Shown here piece after piece: positions 1 through 10,033 of a stretch of DNA of 64,000 nt. The DNA comes from Theropithecus gelada. Lineage: Eukaryota > Chordata > Mammalia > Primates > Cercopithecidae. The first letter of the stretch is position 1; each line of letters opens with the position of its first letter. The notes under the pieces are model-generated. The model made no database searches. It was not told the origin of the DNA and was given only the letters and a program-made list of their open reading frames with translations. Where the stretch lies: contig NC_037669.1 in NCBI RefSeq assembly GCF_003255815.1, positions 121,253,646-121,317,645 on the forward strand. Reading direction: 5' to 3'. The position numbers were made by a program, and so were the translations under genes.

Positions 1-139
1 CTTAATATTGCTCAAATCAAATATTCACTACCTTTCCTGTAAAGAATTATCTCTGTGGCTCCAGATTTGCTCTGACCAATACATGCAACAGAAGTTTTTA
101 AGATTCACCATGTGGTTCACTGTGTTGTATCTTTTTCCT
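1..139. other. Unique AT-rich flank
   Basis: I recognise no repeat, open frame or motif in this stretch. Confidence 0.4.
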
Positions 140-327
140 GTTCCAGATAGAGGCTTATTTTAGCAGTCTAAGACCCAGAGGAAAGATGAAGATGAGGCAC
201 AGTTGGCCCAGAATGGGACACATAGCATAGCATTAGCAAGAAATAAACTTGTCATAAGTCACTGAGATTTTGGAGTTAGTTATTATGGAAGCATAACTTA
301 ACCTATTCTGACTGATATAGTGCATGT
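140..327 (+). repeat. MaLR-like LTR 3' end (MLT1-type)
   Basis: The stretch runs through an AATAAAC polyadenylation-type motif (about 242) into the block TCACTGAGATTTTGGAGTTA, then GCATAACTTAACC and ends TGACTGATATAG. This is the recognisable 3' end of MLT1-type ERVL-MaLR LTRs in plus orientation. It is diverged and 5'-incomplete, and has no coding capacity. The subfamily cannot be fixed by eye. Confidence 0.5.
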
Positions 328-2070
328 CATAGGTATAAATACTTATGAATTTTGATTAATGTTTTATTGATGTGCCAGTTATATATCCTATTTTAATACT
401 TGGGGTTTTGTGAACTGTGAATTATGTTTAAATTGCAATTGGTTTTAATTTATTCCTTTTTCCTATACTGATTACAAGAGTTTCATGTGTAACGAAGTGT
501 ATACTTGGAAGATATTAGTTATTAATAAAGAAAACCAAATTTAAACTGGCTTAAAAGTTAAGTGAATGTATTAGCTTAGGAAACTGAAAAATCTAATAGA
601 TTATATGCTGCAGGCACAGTTTGATCAAGACTCTGGTCCTATTATTTTTAATGTTGCTCTTGGCCCTTCTTTCTTGTGTGTTGCTTCAGACTGTCACAAA
701 ATGTTTTACTACATACTTTGTTATTCATATTCAATAGGAAAGACAAAGCTTATTTTCTCCAAAACTTTGAAAAAAAATCATAATCTTTCCTCTAATTGGA
801 CTGAGTTAGGCAGTATGTCAGCTTTTGAAGACACTTCTGCGGCTAGAGGAACACTATGCACTGATTGGCTCAGATATGGGATACATGCCCATCTCTGAAC
901 CAAGTCTGAATCCATCCCTGGAGCTTGGAATAATGCCATATTAATATGGGAGAGCTAGATGCTATAACAGATAAATCCCAACTTCTCTTCGGGTTGATAC
1001 CTTTATTAAGTAAACATTTATTTTTGAGTTATCTCGTAAACTGATATGGGTGTTGCTAATCCTAATGATTGGTTCACCTCCAGGAGGTTTTTCAGTATCT
1101 TAGAACTCTTCTGTCTTCAACGTGGCACTCCAAAATTGCTGCAAACAGAAAAAGAGATCTTGGAGAAGATGCATCTACTTCTCAACTACTTTAGCTCAGA
1201 AATGACACACATCACATCTCCTCAAATTCCACTGGTGAGAACTAATCATGTCACCTCTCCTAGGTCAAGAAAAGTTGAAGTGTGAGAAGATGCCTTCAGT
1301 GGGCATCTGCTTTCCAGCATCCACTCCATCCTGTGGAAGGCAGCATGAATCTTTGCTGATCAGCCAACTGACTCTGCCACGGATGTTAATCCCACCCACA
1401 CAGCACAAAGGGAGATAAATGGAGTGAATATTGGGGAGGCAACTAACCATGTCAACCACACCAGGAAGCCAGGTCTTAATGTCAGACAGGCTTGATTTGT
1501 GCTGAAGCAGATGTGTGAGCCCTCCATTGCCTATTAGACTGACCAATAAGATCAAAAGTCCATGTGTTACTTGAAAATAATTTCAGAGAAATATATACTA
1601 GTAAATACATGATTACTTGTAAGATGTCAAGTTCCTCTCTCTGGAAGAGTAGGTGAGGGCTAAGGGTCAGGTGGGATGTAAAGTAGGGTGCTTCTTCTCA
1701 GGGTCATGGTGCATGGTAGCAGAGGGCTGATACTGTCAGTCATGTGCAGGAGGATTGCTGGGGATGAACCTGGAGAATGTGTCCATGAGGGTCACACAAA
1801 GGGGCCACATGCAGAACTGGGATGAAGCTTACATTGGGGAGGTGTTGGGGAACAAGACAATGCAGAAGAGTGAGAGGAAGGTGAGTAGTTAGGAGGGAAG
1901 TGGTTTTATGAAATTCAAAATTTGAAATGTAGTCCTAACGCTAGGGGAAGACTTTTAAGTGCTCTGAGTGCATAGGCAAGTCAATGGAGAAAAAATACAG
2001 TTCATTATAATTATCTACTACATAAGAGTTTTAATTATCAAGGCTTTCAGCTTGTATAAAGTACTTTGGG
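328..2070. other. Mostly unique intergenic/intronic DNA
   Basis: No gene recognised. The part near 820-900 (CTGATTGGCTCAGATATGGG followed by a CATGCCCATCTCTGAACC-like string) resembles a common ancient interspersed repeat whose family I cannot name. Short open frames at 605-898 and 1265-1555 (minus) show no known domain and are treated as chance. Confidence 0.4.
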
Positions 2071-2074
2071 AACT

Positions 2075-2330
2075 TTTCTTACCCTTCAGGTGTCAGATTA
2101 AATATTTCTTCTCCAGAGAGACATCTTTGATGAGAATTTCCTCTACCATTGCTTCTTTATTACTGCATTCCTTGTCAAAGTTGTAATCATTGGTTTGTTT
2201 ACTTTGTGGAGTCTACGTCTCATGCTGGATTGCTTGCTCAAGTGTTATGTCTCCTTTGACCCCCAACTGCACTGCATACTCATTACCTTGCACGGTGTGT
2301 GGAATAATATAGAATGAATGGTGTTTTCAA
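2075..2330 (+). repeat. L2 LINE 3' end
   Basis: CCTTCAGGTGTCAGATTAAAT, then TCCAGAGAGACATC, then TTGTAATCATTGGTTTGTTTA match the order of the L2 3' region (ctcagcttaaatgtcac, cctcagagaggcc, ttgtaattatttgttta). An ancient, heavily diverged, 5'-truncated copy in plus orientation. Confidence 0.75.
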
Positions 2331-2735
2331 TATTTTATGAGCCTATGATCATAAACATCTATTGATTTTTAATTTGAAGAATAGCTCTTTCAATCCAATT
2401 ATGATGCTAGAAGTTAAAGACATTATTTCAAACTTTTAAAACTTAAAGATCACATATAAAGAATTTGTGATTTGTTGAAATTCCACTTGAGTGAATTTGA
2501 AGTTAAGTAAGATATTACTGTTGTGTGATACTCTCCAACAGTCTGAACTAGGACACAGTGTCAGAGAGCTCGGTTCTTCTGGTGGATCTTTATTTCAGAG
2601 TTTTGAGTCATCCATAGGCCTCAAATATCTGAGGCCCGGGACAACTTGGCTATAAGTTCCTGGGACCCCAGAGTCATCTTTGTCATTTCAAGGCCTAGAA
2701 TAAAAGTAGATTCTCTTATCCATAGTCTCCAACTT
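2331..2735. other. Unique AT-rich DNA
   Basis: No repeat or coding signal recognised. Confidence 0.4.
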
Positions 2736-3230
2736 GGGTCTGATTCCAGCTATTTCTGTGTAACAAACCAGCCCTAAACTTAATGGCTTGAAACAACAGT
2801 TTATTATTATTTTTTGTAGTTCTAGGTGTTGACTGAGTTCATCTGGGTGGTCTCACTTGCTGTCTCATGTGGTCGTGGTCAGATGTTGGCTGGGGCTGCA
2901 GTCATTAGAAGACTACTGGGTTGGACGTTCGAGTGACTCGATTGAATGGCTGCTGCTACTGGCTGTCAGAGTTCAGTTGAGGTTCTTGAGGACGTCAGTG
3001 TCTGCATATGGCTTCTTACAGCACAGTGGCTGGGTTGCTGGAGGGAGCACTCTAAGCTGCAGGGCTTTTTATGACCTAGCATTGGAGTCATGCTGTGTTA
3101 TTTCTGCTATATCCTATAGGTCAAAAGGGAGTCCCAGGGCCAACCCAGATTTGAGAGGAGGAGACTACATAAGGACACGAATCCTGGGACTTATAGGTGG
3201 ATAGGGTGGCATTTTCAGAGACTAGGTATT
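2736..3230 (-). repeat. MaLR-like LTR, inverted (MLT1-type)
   Basis: Read on the plus strand, GTGTAACAAACCAGCCCTAA and CTTGAAACAACAGTTTATTA are the reverse complement of the typical MLT1-type 3' end. The interior string AGCTGCAGGGCTTTTTATGA, then ATCCTATAGGTCA and GGGAGTCCCAGGGCCAACCC, follow the same family layout. It looks like a near full-length diverged solo LTR. The 115-codon open frame at 2857-3204 lies inside it and is not a gene. Confidence 0.6.
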
Positions 3231-4634
3231 GTAGTCTATTTAGAAATGAATAGATCACAGTCTAGAATGTTAGGCCAGGTTTGTTCACACAAGACTCTTT
3301 GCTTTATTCAGAGGTTGTTCATGTTTGCTCCAGATCATGGTGGGAGTGGGGAAATGCCTTTCTCCTGGACAGATGTCCCAATTCGGGAATGTGCAATTGT
3401 TGTAACTTAAGATTCTCTAAAATATCAGGAAACTGAGCCCAAGAGATCTTAACTCTTCCTAGTCTGCTGCGTGGCTCATCCGATATAATGGCCAACTAGG
3501 GGACAGGATTACGAACCTTAGAAACTCTAAAGGTTCCAGGAGGTGTACACTGCTACTTGGCAGTTATAAACTGCTAAGGAGTGGCTGCATTGTATTTAGA
3601 AGTTCATCTGACCCTTAGATTCAGGAGAACAAATATCCCAGACTCGTTGAGATTTCTGAGCTGCTTCTTATCACTGAATTGTGAATCTTCCCCATCAGTC
3701 CCCTATTTCTTTTTTCTATTACATGAAAAATGTATCCAGACATTGTTTTGGAGCATTTGAAAAGAGTGGTAGTTTCTAGGAGACAAACATGTTTGTCATG
3801 CAAATTAACCCCTTAGTCTTAAAAAAGATTCTTCCTAGGGGAAGGATATAGATAGTGAAACCTTGGGTTTAGGAAAGCATTTTATAAAATTTCATTATAT
3901 CTTTGTGGATAAGGTGTTGAAAATGGGCAGGATGAGTTAGACAGCTGGTGAAATAACTATGCCTAAAGATCTTGGATCTGTCAAATTGGGGAGACTGGTG
4001 GATGGCTGCCATAATCTGTCCTTGTCCTATATGATTTCACACTGGTATCTATGATGCAGACAGAGTGCTTCTTCAGCTTTTTAGATGACTTCACTGGGGT
4101 ATATGGCCAATATAAAAGATAACAAAATATTATCCACGGTTAGTTTTTCAAGTTGGAGCTCTGCCTGGTGATCTGCAAGGTGTCACTCAGTAGATACAAA
4201 TGTAAATTTGTGCATTTAGGTTCAAAAAATTAATTGCATAATTATGGGAAAGCTCGACAGAAGATTTAGATGAAGAATAACTAGTGGAACAGAAGCTGTC
4301 TATGAATAAGGGTGATCATGAGGCTTCTAAAAAGCTGGCATTATATTAGTGTAATAAAGAAATACATTAATTATGAAAATGATCCTTCCCTTTATACTCT
4401 AGATTATTTAGAGCATATCCAGTGTATTTCACCCAATATTGGTTGCTACCTTTGAAGAAGCACACTGACAGCCAGAGTATATGAAGCCATATCACGTGAG
4501 AAACTACAGAATTTTACATGTTCAATGGATATTTGGAAATTCAAGCAGCATTTGAGAATGGTCTTGAAAGATAGATTCACTTTTGAAAGAAATGTGGAAA
4601 TGCAGAGAAAACTATATGAGCTGAGTCAGAGAAT
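3231..4634. other. Unique DNA
   Basis: About 1.4 kb with no repeat I can name and no coding frame with a known domain. Short frames at 3621-3803 (minus) and 4525-4716 look like chance. Confidence 0.4.
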
Positions 4635-4815
4635 TATGAGATATGTCCGGGAAATGAGGAGAACCATCTCCTTTGTTTTAAGTGCATGGTGCATGGCAGA
4701 TAGCAATGGGAGATGAGGCTGAAAATGTAGGTTGGAGAAGATGGTTCCAACCTGGAATGCTACATCAGGGTGTGTGTATTTACCTTGGTAGGCAATGGGA
4801 AATGATCCATGGCTT
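4635..4815 (-). repeat. Probable L2 LINE fragment
   Basis: GGGAGATGAGGCTGAAAATG through GGTAGGCAATGGGAAATG resembles the reverse complement of the L2 segment just upstream of its 3' end (the ctccccat...catctcc region). Strongly diverged; the family assignment is tentative. Confidence 0.4.
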
Positions 4816-4822
4816 ATAAACT

Positions 4823-4862
4823 AAGGAATAATAACAGTAATAATGATGATGATAATAATAAA
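4823..4862. repeat. (AAT)n/(GAT)n microsatellite
   Basis: An imperfect trinucleotide run of AAT and GAT units directly beside the following MIR copy. Confidence 0.8.
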
Positions 4863-5090
4863 GCTCATAGGCACTGTTCTAAGCTCTTACATATATTAAC
4901 TCATTTAATTTTTGCAGTAGTCCTATGAGTTAGACATTGCTATCATCCTTGTTTTATAGATGAGAAAACATATAGATGAGAAAACAAAGGAGCAGAGGTT
5001 CAGTAACTTCCCCAAAGTCACACCATTCATAAAGGTAGAGCAGCAGCCTGGCCTGATGCTGTGCTCTGACCCCCTTCCCTGGACAATGCC
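4863..5090 (-). repeat. MIR SINE, inverted
   Basis: GGCACTGTTCTAAGCTCTTA, then ATATTAACTCATTTAAT, then ATAGATGAGAAAACA and CAGTAACTTCCCCAAAGTCA are the reverse complement of the MIR core and tRNA-derived head in the right order. A short duplication of the ATAGATGAGAAAACA unit (about 4957-4986) interrupts the core. The minus-strand open frames at 4923-5186 and 4954-5382 overlap it and are not considered genes. Confidence 0.85.
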
Positions 5091-7560
5091 CTGGTAGTGC
5101 CACAAGGGCTGAACTGCATGAGCCTCTTCTGCGCCCTCTGTAGCATCTGCTGCAGCACCCGGAACGCTGGTCCGCCATATACCCATCCTGGCCTAGCATT
5201 TCACTTCTCGCTTCTGCTTGGAATGACCCAACAGAAAAACAAGGTGCTGGAGATAAAGGAAGCAGATGATTTAAAAAAGTGATTAAGAAGCTGTGTTTAC
5301 TTTTTGGATTTTGAGGCCTTTCAAGTTTCAGGTTTGAACAGTGGATTGTGAGCGGTGCATCTAGACTCTGGTTCACTGCCAAGAGCTGGGTGTGTCTAGT
5401 ACACAGGAGTGATTTAAGAGTAATTTAAGTTTAAGTGCTCCCAAATGAACATTACCCCAGTAGCATAAGGTTAAATTCTGGCTTTGCAAGGCCCCAAGCA
5501 GACATTTAAAAAAGAGAAACTTTGGCCCTTTGTTCAAATCACACTGATGTCTGGATGCCTGGCAATTCTGGTACTACTTGGGTGGCATTGATGTTTGAGA
5601 GAGAGAAAAAGGTTGACTGGAGCTGGGGCCCTTCTGCCCTCTGCTATTTGTCCCTCTTCACCCTTACCAACAAGCCTTGGCTAACATCCTCAAGTGAGAG
5701 AGATTAGCTATTTAAATAGACGGTCTGAGTTAGTAAGACAGGGTGTGGGTTTAACAGTGACTTGGATAAACTTACTTGTGATGCTCCTGTATGAACACAT
5801 TAGCTTAAAAAAAAACTTACTGGGGCATGATCTCAAAAGCTCTGTAAATAAGGGCTAGAACCTGTCCAATTAATGTTGGCTAATACTTGCTTATCTTGTT
5901 GCCAGCAAAGAGGTGTGTGTGTGTGTGTGTGTGTGTGTGTTTCTGCACACATTTGTGTGCATACTCCTGTGTGTTCTGGAGACTTGGGAATATTTAGCTT
6001 AATGACTACATTTGTTTTGACCTAAAGTTAGTTCAGTCATTACTGCAGTTTTCCTCTCCTTCTATGATAATGCTTTAGGAGCATCTCAGTGCTCTTGCCC
6101 CTGCTGTCCCTGCACTGTGGCTGGCAGTCCTGTTCAGTCACACTAAATGGCCCCATTCTGTGGGGTGAGTTCTCTAACAGCACGGCTGTGGTGTGGACAC
6201 AGCGATGCCTTTTCTCAACAACCCCTCCCCGCTGCCTGTTGTTTTTTTTTTTTTGCCAGGGTCACTACTGTTTACCTCTCTCTTTCTTTTTCCTTTTCCT
6301 GTCTTACTTTGTTTCCTCTCTGACCACCCTTTGCTTGTCTTAGGCTGTTTCTTAGTTTTCCCTTCTTCTTGACCCCCAACCTTAGCCTCTCTTCTTTAGC
6401 TGGCTGACGAAACATGGCCACTTTACCCAAGGCACAATGAGACCAGATCACTGCACAAGGGGCTGAGGACCCTGACATGGAGTGCTGGGATGCTTGGGGA
6501 CTACCTTTCCAGTGGTTGATCAACACAGAGTGTGTGTGTGGGTGAATTATTCTGTGCTATCTGTGGGAAACAGGCAGTGCCAAATCCTTGGCAGGAATGT
6601 CATCCATGTATAGTGATGCCCACACCCTCCAAGAACCTTTTGTTCTTTGAATCCCACTCCTGCGGGTTGATATTTTCGTGAGACTAGTGCATAGCCCAGC
6701 ATTTTTCTTCCTTCTAATTCATTTAACACACATATGCACACATCTATCTTCTGCTAAGATATGCTAGTATGAGATAAATGGGAGCACAAGGATCATATTG
6801 CACTTGAGTTATATCATTGCTGACTTCCTGAGAAGCCTGTTCAAATGACTAGAGAATGTTAACTAAATTGAGAATGTGTTTCTCTGAAGTGGAAGTGAGC
6901 AAAACATCTGCTTTTATAACAGTCTGCTTGCCTGGATAGTCATGTACCGTTTTGTTGTTCCAGAAGACTTTCAAGCAAATACACTGGTGAGTTTCAATGA
7001 CTTGGAACTTCCTGTTTTGTGATTTTAAAAAAACGCCTTTGGAGAATGGGCAATGTTCACAGGATTCAGTGTTGCTTTAAATGTATTCTTAGTCCCCAGG
7101 TTATCACAGGGAAAGATTGATTAGGAAGTTACACGGGATAGAAAGCAGATGATAGGTCCATTGCTTTTTTTCCTTTAGTGCATAGCATTTGTTGACACTA
7201 TTGTGTAATACAATGAACCTAGTGTTGGAGATGCTAAGGCCAAGAAATACAGAACATTGAAAGGACAAGCATCCTACAAAATGTTCAGGAAGTCCATCCA
7301 AGCCTTTTCCTTTTGATTTACAACTTTTGTTCAGATAGGGCCTCGGAAAATCAAACCAAACAAAAATAAAGACCTTTGGGATAAGCTAACTGAGATGGGT
7401 TGCCATGAATTTCATGAAGAATTTGAGGGACATAATATTTAATGGTGATATTGGCAGATAAAACAGGTTTTCTGGTGTTTGCACGTGAGAGAAGTGACTT
7501 TGGTCGATCTACTGTTTGACTCAAAAGCATAAACTTGGAGAGTATGGAATTTTTAAATTG
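5091..7560. other. Unique DNA with low-complexity patches
   Basis: No gene or named repeat in about 2.5 kb apart from a GT microsatellite at 5913 and a T run followed by pyrimidine-rich sequence at 6241-6320. The short frames have no recognised domain and several are composed of the CT-rich patch. Confidence 0.4.
5913..5941. repeat. (GT)n microsatellite
   Basis: About 14 uninterrupted GT units. Confidence 0.95.
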
Positions 7561-7634
7561 TCACCTCTTGGGCAGCCATCTTCATCACCTCTTTGGACTT
7601 TGAGTTATCCCATGTGTGAAATAGAGCGATAAGT
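7561..7634 (+). repeat. MIR-like fragment, first unit
   Basis: TTGGGCAGCCATCTTCATCA, then CCTCTTTGGACTTTGAGTTA, then TGTGTGAAATAGAGCGATAA follow the MIR core (ttgggcaagttacttaacctctctgtgcctcagtttcc...tgtaaaatggggataa) with divergence. It is paired with a similar unit at 8306-8374 beyond two Alus. Confidence 0.5.
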
Positions 7635-7638
7635 TTAG

Positions 7639-7672
<34 letters not shown>
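7639..7672. repeat. (ATT)n microsatellite in Alu tail
   Basis: About 11 TTA/ATT units occupy the poly-A side of the following inverted Alu, a common fate of Alu tails. Confidence 0.9.
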
Positions 7673-7673
<1 letters not shown>

Positions 7674-7674
<1 letters not shown>

Positions 7675-7959
7675 TTTGAGACGGAGTCTCGCTCTGTCGC
7701 CCAGGCTGGAGTGCAGTGGCCGGATCTCAGCTCACTGCAAGCTCCGCCTCCCGGGTTTACGCCATTCTCCTGCCTCAGCCTCCCGAGTAGCTGGGACTAC
7801 AGGCGTCCGCCACCTCGCCCAGCTAGTTTTTTGTATTTTTTAGTAGAGACGGGGTTTCACCGTGTTAGCCAGGATGGTCTCGATCTCCTGACCTAGTGAT
7901 CCGCCTGTCTCGGCCTCCCAAAGTGCTGGGATTACAGGCTTGAGCCACCGCACCCGGCC
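7674..7959 (-). mobile_element. AluY, Old World monkey type
   Basis: A full-length dimeric Alu in minus orientation from TTGAGACGG to CACCCGGCC. The diagnostic states read on the plus strand are GTGGCCGGATCTCAGC, CAGCTAGTTTTTTGTAT and ACAGGCTTGAGCC. These complement GAGATCCGGCCAC, AAAAAACTAGCTG and GGCTCAAGCC of cercopithecoid AluY lineages. The flanking direct repeat TTAGATTATT (7635-7644 and 7960-7969) is the target-site duplication. Confidence 0.95.
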
Positions 7960-7962
7960 TTA

Positions 7963-8294
7963 GATTATTTTTTATTTCTTTTTTTTTTTTTTTTTGAGAC
8001 GGAGTCTCGCTCTGTCGCCCAGGCTGGAGTGCAGTGGCCGGATCTCAGCTCACTGCAAGCTCCCTCTCCTGGGTTCACGCCATTCTCCTGCCTCAGCCTC
8101 CCGAGTAACTGGGACTACAGGCGCCCGGCACCTCGCCCAGCTAGTTTTTTGTATTTTTTTAGTAGAGACGGGGTTTCACGGTGTTCGCCAGGATGGTCTC
8201 GATCTCCTGACCTCGTGATCCGCCCGTCTCGGCCTCCCAAAGTGCTGGGATTACAGGCTTGAGCCACCGCGCCCGGCCGATTATTTTTTATTTC
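7963..8294 (-). mobile_element. AluY, Old World monkey type, with 16-bp TSD
   Basis: Alu body about 7980-8278 in minus orientation, with the same three diagnostic states as the preceding copy. A perfect 16-bp target-site duplication GATTATTTTTTATTTC lies at 7963-7978 and 8279-8294. It inserted immediately next to the previous AluY, giving a head-to-tail pair with about 20 bp between them. The open frames over it (7994-8218, 8029-8262) are translated Alu. Confidence 0.97.
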
Positions 8295-8305
8295 AAGATG
8301 ATGCT

Positions 8306-8374
8306 CTGTGATTGGGTGACTGTCTTTACCTCTTTGGAGTTTGAGTCATTCTGTCTGTAAAATGAAGCTATACA
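8306..8374 (+). repeat. MIR-like fragment, second unit
   Basis: GATTGGGTGACTGTCTTTAC, then CTCTTTGGAGTTTGAGTCAT, then CTGTAAAATGAAGCTATA parallels both the MIR core and the unit at 7561-7634. Both units share CCTCTTTGGA(C/G)TTTGAGT, which differs from the MIR consensus, so a tandem duplication is possible. Confidence 0.5.
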
Positions 8375-8567
8375 TCTAATTTTTTTTCTCAGAAATATTA
8401 CCTGATTGGTGAATGCTAGATGGTTGATGAGGGAATGGAATATTTTGCATGGAGGACAGTGTCACTGGAATTTTTAGCACCTATTTTTGAATGAGTCTCA
8501 CGTGATATGAGATTTCTAAGAGTTTTTCACATAACTTTGTTTTGAATTTTTGAAAAATATGTTTTGA

Positions 8568-8593
8568 ATATATATATATATATATATATATAT
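8568..8593. repeat. (TA)n microsatellite
   Basis: About 13 uninterrupted AT units. Confidence 0.95.
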
Positions 8594-8696
8594 CTCCAGA
8601 ATGCCTCTGAATAAGTGAAAGGAAGGAATGACTGAGACCAGAGGATAGCCAGTGGCCTTTCCTTGCTCTCAGTTCAAGCTAGGTCTGTGTATTGCC

Positions 8697-8888
8697 TTTT
8701 ACACAAACCAAGTGCTGGTGTAGACAGGGTCCCTAAACTTAGCAACTCATTGAATTGGTGCTGAGAACATGGTAGAGAAAGATTCAAAATGCTGCTGTTC
8801 TACCTGAGACAGGAAAAATGAAAGCAAAAGAACATCAGCAAGAACAGACAAACTTAAACTTGTAGTTCCATGTCACTAGCCTGGGGTT
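8697..8888 (+). repeat. Local duplication, unit A (source)
   Basis: This stretch recurs at 9606-9788 inside an AluJ. Landmark shared strings are AAAGATTCAAAATGCTGCTG (unit B GAAGATTCAAAATGCTGCTG), ACAAACCAAGT and GTAGTTCCATGTCACTAGCC. By eye about 20-25 substitutions and one 3-bp gap separate the units, roughly 88% identity. This unit is taken as the source because it sits in continuous unique DNA. Confidence 0.9.
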
Positions 8889-9306
8889 TCCCAAACTGTG
8901 GGGTGAATGGGGTAATTTGGGGGCTCATATCCTGAGTACTCAACAGCCTTGAACCAATAAGTGAGAGTTATGTACTTTCAAGCTCTCTGTTAGTCCTTCT
9001 AATAAGTGCAAGTGTAAATGAAGTTGAATATTTGCTAATTTCTCTAGTCAACAGAAAGAAGCTTCATTGGATAGCAGAATTTAGCTAGAATTTAATAACA
9101 TTGTTTTATCTTCTCTCTTTTTACGATTCCCTCTATTATAGCAAATGGTACTGACTTTCCTTTTGAACTTGTTCTTTGAGACAGAATTTAGAGGACAAAA
9201 GTGAGTGCTTGAAGAAAATCATGAAGTAGCTATTGCCCAGGTGATGCACAGATATTTGCAAAGGAGGTACTGGGATAAGTGAAGTTTGGGAAACACTGCT
9301 GCAGAT
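8883..9306. mobile_element. hAT-like DNA transposon remnant
   Basis: The left end GGTTTCCCAAACTGTGG and right end GAAGTTTGGGAAACACTG are imperfect inverted repeats of the kind found at Charlie/hAT non-autonomous elements. The interior of about 400 bp has no coding frame. The 8-bp target duplication is not convincing, so the exact ends and family are uncertain. Confidence 0.5.
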
Positions 9307-9539
9307 ACATATGAAAGTAATTTAAAAGAGGCAAGGCTGGGCTTTGAAGCCAGGGCACTGACCCCATGGCTGGGGATCCTTCTGCATTGTCCTTGTGCTC
9401 CACCACTGCAGAGCTGCCTGCAGCCTGACCCGGATAGCTGATGGAGGAGGACATCAATATGCTTCCCTCAGCACTGCTATCAGGTTATCTCTACATGGGG
9501 ATGGAGGCTTCCCTCCTGTAGGCTCGGCAAATTCTTATG
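9307..9539. other. Unique DNA
   Basis: No repeat recognised; short opposing open frames here look like chance. Confidence 0.4.
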
Positions 9540-10033
9540 AGAATGAATTTGGGGCTGGGCAGAGTGGCTCACACCTGTAATCCCATCACTTTTGGATCTC
9601 AGCACTTTTATACAAACCAAGTACTGGTATAGACAGGATCCCTAAACTTAGCTCATGGAATTGGCGCTGAGTACATGGTAGAGGAAGATTCAAAATGCTG
9701 CTGTTCTAGTTGAGATGGGAAAAATGAAAGCACAATAACATCAACAAAAATAGAGAAACTCAGCCTTGTAGTTCCATGTCACTAGCCAGGGATTCAAGAC
9801 CAGCCTAGGCAACATGGTGAGACCCCTTCTCTACAAAAATAAAAATACAAACTGAGCTGGACATGGTGGTGTGTACCTGTAGTCTTAGCTACTCAGAAGG
9901 CTGAGGTGAGAGGATTGCTTGAGCCCAGAAATTTGAGGCTGTAGTGATCTATGATCATACCACTGTATTTCAGCCTGGGGAACAAGAGTGAGACCCTGTC
10001 TTTTTTTTTTTTTTTTTTTAAGAATAAATTTGG
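9540..10033 (+). mobile_element. AluJ interrupted by a duplicated segment
   Basis: The left end GGCTGGGCAGAGTGGCTCAC starts at 9553 and the Alu resumes at about 9788 with AGGGATTCAAGACCAGCC, ending CGTC-type at 10000. CTGTAGTGATCTATGATCAT in the right arm fits AluJ. The flanking direct repeats AGAATGAATTTGG (9540-9552) and AGAATAAATTTGG (10021-10033) mark the target-site duplication. About 30 bp of the left arm is replaced by the 9606-9788 insert. The 3' tail is 19 T residues (10001-10019) instead of A. Confidence 0.85.
9606..9788 (+). repeat. Local duplication, unit B (inside AluJ)
   Basis: A copy of 8697-8888 embedded in the AluJ left arm. It has no poly-A or TSD of its own, so it is not a retroinsertion. 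The junctions show microhomology: CTTTT at the left and AGCC(A/T)GGG at the right. Confidence 0.9.

Noticed and set aside
4954..5382. 142-codon minus-strand frame
   Set aside because: Part of it is an inverted MIR; the rest has no known homology I can see.
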